NCBI GenBank assembly: GCA_021647585.1
Contig: JAKIUK010000031.1
Location: 1 to 44,608, forward strand
Length of the DNA stretch: 44,608 nucleotides
Origin: Methylococcaceae bacterium
GTDB lineage: Bacteria; Pseudomonadota; Gammaproteobacteria; Methylococcales; Methylomonadaceae
Direction: 5' to 3'
Shown here: piece after piece, positions 41,120-44,608 of the stretch
How positions within the stretch are numbered: position 1 is the first letter of the stretch
Layout: every line of letters begins with the position of its first letter
The notes under the pieces: model-generated
The model's input: the letters and a program-made list of their open reading frames with translations, nothing else
Databases searched by the model: none
Told to the model about the DNA's origin: nothing
Made by a program: the position numbers and the translations under genes

Positions 41120-42526
41120 TTAACCTCCCACCTTGATTTTTATAGCAGTACCTGAGTCATCAATATTGGTATGCGCTTTAACTTTTACTTTTTCGCCGAC
41201 ATCTATAGTATTGCCAAAACCTGATTTAAACTTGATGGTTGCTGAATTATCGAACCAGATAATAATTCCGTTAACGGTAAAGTAATTAGTTCCCGTTTCA
41301 GTAACAGTTCCTTTTGTTTTAAATGGGTTAGCATTACTATCAATGGCAGGGAAATTATTAGATGGAAGCGAGGGAGTTGGTGTGGGAGTTGGAGTTGGAG
41401 TTGGTGTGGGAGTTGGAGTTGGAGTTGGTGTTGGAGTTGGTGTTGGTGTTGGTTGCAGTGGGTTTAAAGAGAGAAGAAAGCCATGTTCCACCCCATTTTT
41501 TAATCCATATCCTACGATTAAGCCATTATCGCTAATAGCTGTGGCGTGGGTTAAAACCCAGTTATTAGGGGCTATATAATCATTTAAATCAGTCATCAGT
41601 CCATTTTCCCAAATAAATGCATGGTAATCTGCTGAAATTGATTGGCTGGTAATAGTAGTTGCTAGCCAGGAATGACCAACGACTTGATTAAATTCATTTA
41701 AATCGGAAGCGGAACTAGTCACGCCCGGAGTGGAATTAAGTCCATTGCTAGGAAGCGTGCCTAGATTGGTAAAGGTATTTGCATCATAGTCATAGAAAAA
41801 AGCATAAGGGTATATAGCGGCTCTAGCATTATACTCAGTGGTTCCAACGACATTTTGAAAGTTGTTAATTGCGTTGGCAATACCCCCATTAGGGATGGCT
41901 AGAAATGTGCCAGAATCAAATGTTGGTGCAATAATGAAAGCAGATTTCCCATTAACTATGCCATATCTACTTTTATTAACCACGCCATAGCCCATATCAT
42001 TAATATCATGGACACAATATAAGTCAGCATAAATCCCTCTGCGACGGCCGCGTGAACCGAATCCGGCAATATCCCAAATTGTCCATTGTTGCCCAATGGC
42101 GTAGGGATCGTAGATTGCTGGATTGGTTCCATTGGGTCTTGGACGAAAAGGATTTTGTTTGAATTTACAGCCAGCAATCTTTCCTAATGAATTTATACTG
42201 CGACCTTGATAACCATCGCCTATATATTGCGTCGTACTACCATCAAAATAAAAAGCACCGGTTAATGTATTACCGGCTATCTCTTCGTTATCGTTGACGG
42301 CATTGGCGATAGTTCCATTCAGAGTTTCAAATCCGGTTGATGCTGTCCAGCGAAATGCAACGGTTGGATATTGGTTCGTATCTATGGCTCCAACAACAGT
42401 GCCTAGGTTATTGATGTCTTGAGGACGCACATTTTGACCGAGGTCTATTAAATTAGCCGCGTAACCAGTTATACTGGCAACAGACCCTAGAATTAACATA
42501 AGTACCAGGGATTTAATATTGATCAA
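41120..42526 (-). CDS. Secreted HAF-repeat protein with Pro-Thr linker and DUF5666-like C-terminus
   Basis: 468 residues from a TTG codon; an ATG at 42499 (residue 10) is the alternative, and neither has a clear ribosome site. Signal peptide LVLMLILGSVASITGYAA. The body repeats the HAF pattern, with INNLGTVVG, AVNDNEEIAG, AINNFQNVVG, YHAFIWENGLMTDLN and AISDNGLIVGYG. A (Pro-Thr)n linker of about 13 units then joins a DUF5666-like beta domain (GTVTETGTNYFTVNGIIIWF, VGEKVKVKAHTNIDDSGTA). Probably surface or extracellular; function unknown. Tandem linker repeats could vary in length between strains. Confidence 0.82.
   Translation of the reverse strand: MINIKSLVLMLILGSVASITGYAANLIDLGQNVRPQDINNLGTVVGAIDTNQYPTVAFRWTASTGFETLNGTIANAVNDNEEIAGNTLTGAFYFDGSTTQYIGDGYQGRSINSLGKIAGCKFKQNPFRPRPNGTNPAIYDPYAIGQQWTIWDIAGFGSRGRRRGIYADLYCVHDINDMGYGVVNKSRYGIVNGKSAFIIAPTFDSGTFLAIPNGGIANAINNFQNVVGTTEYNARAAIYPYAFFYDYDANTFTNLGTLPSNGLNSTPGVTSSASDLNEFNQVVGHSWLATTITSQSISADYHAFIWENGLMTDLNDYIAPNNWVLTHATAISDNGLIVGYGLKNGVEHGFLLSLNPLQPTPTPTPTPTPTPTPTPTPTPTPTPTPSLPSNNFPAIDSNANPFKTKGTVTETGTNYFTVNGIIIWFDNSATIKFKSGFGNTIDVGEKVKVKAHTNIDDSGTAIKIKVGG
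41374..41453. repeat. Hexanucleotide tandem array encoding (Pro-Thr)n
   Basis: About 13 copies of GTTGGN/GTGGGA-type hexamers on the plus strand, encoding Pro-Thr on the minus strand. Codon-level variation between units (GGA/GGT/GTGG) indicates it is not freshly amplified. Frame-preserving under slippage. Confidence 0.85.
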
Positions 42527-43021
42527 TGGAAATGCCTGGAAAGTTTGTTTGTTGAGTACCTTTTTTTTCTTTTATTTGGTATATTCATTGTTATCTCACC
42601 TTCTTCTCTTTAGTCTATGGGTATGCTTGCGTATCTTGTATCAGACGCATTATTGATCAGGCAATTAATATGCCATTTATACAAGAGTGTATAAATGGCA
42701 AGAGGTCGATATTTATATTAAATAATTTAAGGTGAGGCTGTACTTAGGTATTGCTTTGAGTGTCGTTAATAACAGACGATTCACAAAGGTTATTATGATA
42801 AATAGAGGTACAGTAAAAATAATACATTATAAAAAAATAAGTATATGTAATTAAAAGATAATATTATTTTTGTTATCCGTATATTTTGTCGTTCTATGAC
42901 GACATTCTTGTCTTATAGAAATGGAGATAGAAGAAAAAAGGAGTGCGAGTTCCTTAGAAAATAAGAAAATACCATATCATGGTACGCATATAACAGAGTA
43001 TATTGGCTTCGAATTAATTGA
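42527..43021. other. Intergenic region between the HAF-repeat and Slp genes
   Basis: 495 bp, AT-rich, no credible gene. It must hold the HAF-gene promoter, which I cannot assign. The only clear structure is the 30-base hairpin at 42671-42700. Confidence 0.6.
42671..42700. promoter_or_regulatory. Perfect 13-bp-stem hairpin in the HAF-gene upstream region
   Basis: TGCCATTTATACA, loop AGAG, then its exact complement. No T-tract on either side, so not a standard terminator. Candidate operator or 5'-leader structure about 145 bp upstream of the HAF start. Confidence 0.5.
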
Positions 43022-43567
43022 TCAGTAACAGTTGTAATAGCTAAAGCCCCTTCTGTAATAGCTATAGGGGTAATATCGGCCTCTATATCCACCATAGTAG
43101 TTATAAGGGGAGCCATAATAACCTCTATCATAATTTTGCTGATATTTTGGCCAGATATGCTGGGTATCAATAGCAATTAGTGGCATTTTGACAGGTTTTT
43201 CTCCAATCTGTTTTTCTACTAGGCTCTGAAATGAACCGGCTATTGTAATTTCGGTACCTTTTGTGTAGATGGCTGGATCAAGAAATTGCTTGCTCACAGT
43301 AATAAATCGACCCAATGATGTTTGGTTCAAATTAGGCCGACCATAATAACCCAACGGATAATACAGAATTTGCATTGTTGTTTCATCAGTTTTATTTTTA
43401 ACTTCAATCACTGTTCCTCCCCAGCGCACAGGGTAGTTTTGATAATTGGCAGCATTTGTTAGTGTCTGATGTAATTGAATATCAATGACTGGCGGGGTTT
43501 TAATATTTGCTGGCAGATTAGAGCAGGCATGTAAAAACAGGATGCTGATTAGCAGGAACCATTTCAT
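43022..43567 (-). CDS. Slp-family outer-membrane lipoprotein
   Basis: 181 residues. Lipobox LHAC with the lipid-carrying Cys15 (His at -2 is tolerated but unusual) and Ser at +2, consistent with outer-membrane sorting. The Slp/YeaY pattern follows: YPVRWGGTVIEVKNKTDETTM, QILYYPLGYYGRPNLNQTSL, GRFITVSKQFLDPAIYTKG and TEITIAGSF. The C-terminus is an unusual Tyr/Gly/Arg-rich tail (SPYNYYGGYRGRYYPYSYYR). A strong AGGAGG sits just upstream of the ATG. Slp proteins respond to starvation or stress in enterics; their role is not known in detail. Confidence 0.88.
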   Translation of the reverse strand: MKWFLLISILFLHACSNLPANIKTPPVIDIQLHQTLTNAANYQNYPVRWGGTVIEVKNKTDETTMQILYYPLGYYGRPNLNQTSLGRFITVSKQFLDPAIYTKGTEITIAGSFQSLVEKQIGEKPVKMPLIAIDTQHIWPKYQQNYDRGYYGSPYNYYGGYRGRYYPYSYYRRGFSYYNCY

Positions 43568-43753
43568 AATAACCTCCTCATTATTAGTTCGTCATATAGG
43601 ACAATGGCCTATACTTACGACATTTATTTTTTGATTAAATTCCTTTTCAGCTTGAGAGCAACAACTTTTTAGAATTAAGTTTTCTGTTGCTACTTGGAAT
43701 TCTGAAGTGTAGCGAATAAGTGGTTTGCTAGTTGAATGTTGTAGCTTGGTTAT

Positions 43754-44060
43754 CCTAGAAAGATCAGTTGGGCGCGGAATTATAGTGCAAGATATTGGTT
43801 TCACAGTGTTTTAACAGGTTTTTTCTCCTGCAAAACCTGCATTTCCTACTTCCATGTAGGTCAAAAAATCTTAGCTTTGCCTATACGGATGTAGGTAAGG
43901 GGCGTGAGCAGGAGCGGAAGCTTCACCCATTAGGTTAAGCGGGCATTTTTTTGAGCCACATGGAAGTGGTGAATGCAGATCATGCAGGAGTAATTTTCTG
44001 TGAAGTGCTGTGGAATCAAGAGCTTGTGCTAGAAACCGTGATCCAACTGATTTTTCTAGG
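43754..44060. mobile_element. Long-palindrome repeat family, copy C (307 bp)
   Basis: Longest copy, same orientation as A. Ends CCTAGAAAGATCAGTTGG and CCAACTGATTTTTCTAGG. The inner hairpin is extended compared with A, including CAGGTTTTTTCTCCTGCAAAACCTG, and there is a roughly 50-bp segment at 43868-43920 with no match in A or B, perhaps an insertion or the ancestral loop. A short ORF on the minus strand is incidental. It sits 187 bp upstream of the Slp start and 74 bp from the EAL gene end. Confidence 0.8.
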
Positions 44061-44133
44061 TTGAATACGAACAAACTACTTCGCCAATTACCCAACTTAT
44101 TCTGTGCAGGTTTCTAAATGAAAACTGTACAAG

Positions 44134-44608
44134 TCAGGAAACAAAAGCTTTAAATTGGCTAGCAGAGAGAGGACCACAAAAATAAGACCCTTGAAAAACA
44201 GAGCATCCTTTGGAAATAAGGAAATTTTTCTGTTGTAATGTTTCAACACCTTCAGCAATAACATCTAGATGTAGGTCATGAGCCATTTTTATAATTGTCT
44301 CTACAATGATGGCATTATTACTGTCCGTAGTGATGTCTCGGACAAAGCTTTGGTCAATTTTCAATTGATCAATAGGCAGTTGTTTTAAATAGGACAGAGA
44401 TGAATAACCCGTGCCAAAATCATCAATTGAGATTCTTACCCCCATTTTTTTTAGTAACTGCATTTTCTCAATTGTGTCAGTCAAATTTTCAACAACAACA
44501 CCTTCAGTTAACTCAATAAAAAGATGTGAAGCGAGTAGATTATTCTTATCAAGAACTTGCTCAATTTGAGTGATGAAATCAGCTTGTCTGAATTGTTTTG
44601 CGCTAACA
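44134..44608 (-). CDS. EAL-domain (c-di-GMP phosphodiesterase) protein, C-terminal part, cut by the right edge
   Basis: Frame open to the window end, so the first half is missing. Visible EAL motifs in order: NxSAKQF-type VSAKQF region at the edge, ELTEGVV, SIDDFGTGYSSLSYLKQLPIDQLKID (metal-binding Asp-Asp pair), then VIAEGVET, and the closing QGSYFCGPL. All visible catalytic positions are intact, so an active cyclic di-GMP phosphodiesterase is likely; the first EAL signature lies outside the window. Sensor and GGDEF domains cannot be judged. The ORF ends at an ordinary stop 74 bp from copy C of the long-palindrome repeat. Confidence 0.92.
   Translation of the reverse strand, partial: VSAKQFRQADFITQIEQVLDKNNLLASHLFIELTEGVVVENLTDTIEKMQLLKKMGVRISIDDFGTGYSSLSYLKQLPIDQLKIDQSFVRDITTDSNNAIIVETIIKMAHDLHLDVIAEGVETLQQKNFLISKGCSVFQGSYFCGPLSASQFKAFVS

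Noticed and set aside
41343..41579. Plus-strand ORF of repeating Gly-Val across the Pro-Thr array
   Set aside because: It is the antisense image of the hexamer array inside the HAF-repeat gene; no ribosome site and no family match.
43871..44095. 74-codon minus-strand ORF
   Set aside because: It lies almost wholly inside copy C of the palindromic repeat and shows no family-like sequence.

Overview
The window looks like a piece of a free-living Gram-negative gammaproteobacterial chromosome with low GC by eye. Support comes from purE-purK, cmoA-cmoB, rimO, secA with a C-terminal zinc tail, a Slp-type outer-membrane lipoprotein, an MlaC-type periplasmic protein and oligopeptidase A. A methylotroph-like (Methylococcales-type) source would fit, but nothing here proves it. 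No rRNA, tRNA, CRISPR array, integrase, transposase or phage gene was recognised.

Layout. Positions 1-3976 hold a plus-strand trio: a caspase-fold protease cut by the left edge, a secreted OmpA-like protein, and a membrane-anchored Ser/Thr kinase with a DUF4384-like C-terminus. Next come purE-purK (4304-5892), convergent with a minus-strand run of three tandem HDOD signalling paralogues, oligopeptidase A and ubiD (13565 down to 6079). 14024-15704 is an SPFH/SHOCT protein with a zinc-ribbon partner, divergent from a gamma-class carbonic anhydrase-like protein. 16752-21851 is a minus-strand pair of exported proteins: a Tat-type DUF1501 protein and a 1210-residue protein with two c-type haem motifs and Ig-like repeats. 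23001-25567 carries aroE, a membrane protein and hemB on the minus strand. Divergently there follow mlaC, a gutted cmoA, cmoB, and a convergent sigma-54 activator (27817-29385). 29576-32564 is a plus-strand run: a DUF938 methyltransferase, a 41-residue peptide, an SDR protein, DUF1326 and DUF2182. Then come rimO, secA and glgP (to 39856). The right end has DUF4197, a HAF-repeat/DUF5666 secreted protein, a Slp lipoprotein, and an EAL-domain protein cut by the right edge.

The intergenic DNA is rich in short non-coding inverted-repeat elements of at least five kinds: (i) a 216-307 bp long-palindrome family in three full copies plus one fragment; (ii) a 187 bp element in two opposite copies plus a decayed end; (iii) a 167 bp element with 25-bp perfect ends; (iv) a 154 bp element; (v) a roughly 140 bp element touching the secA stop codon. 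None encodes a recognisable protein.

The strongest single anomaly is cmoA. The ORF is intact and correctly coupled to cmoB, but about 110 residues, the whole SAM-binding core, are missing in frame. A second possible remnant is the 41-residue peptide, which resembles only the N-terminus of a beta-carbonic-anhydrase-like protein. The best candidate for an under-described system is the caspase / OmpA-like / non-RD kinase-DUF4384 cluster at the left edge.
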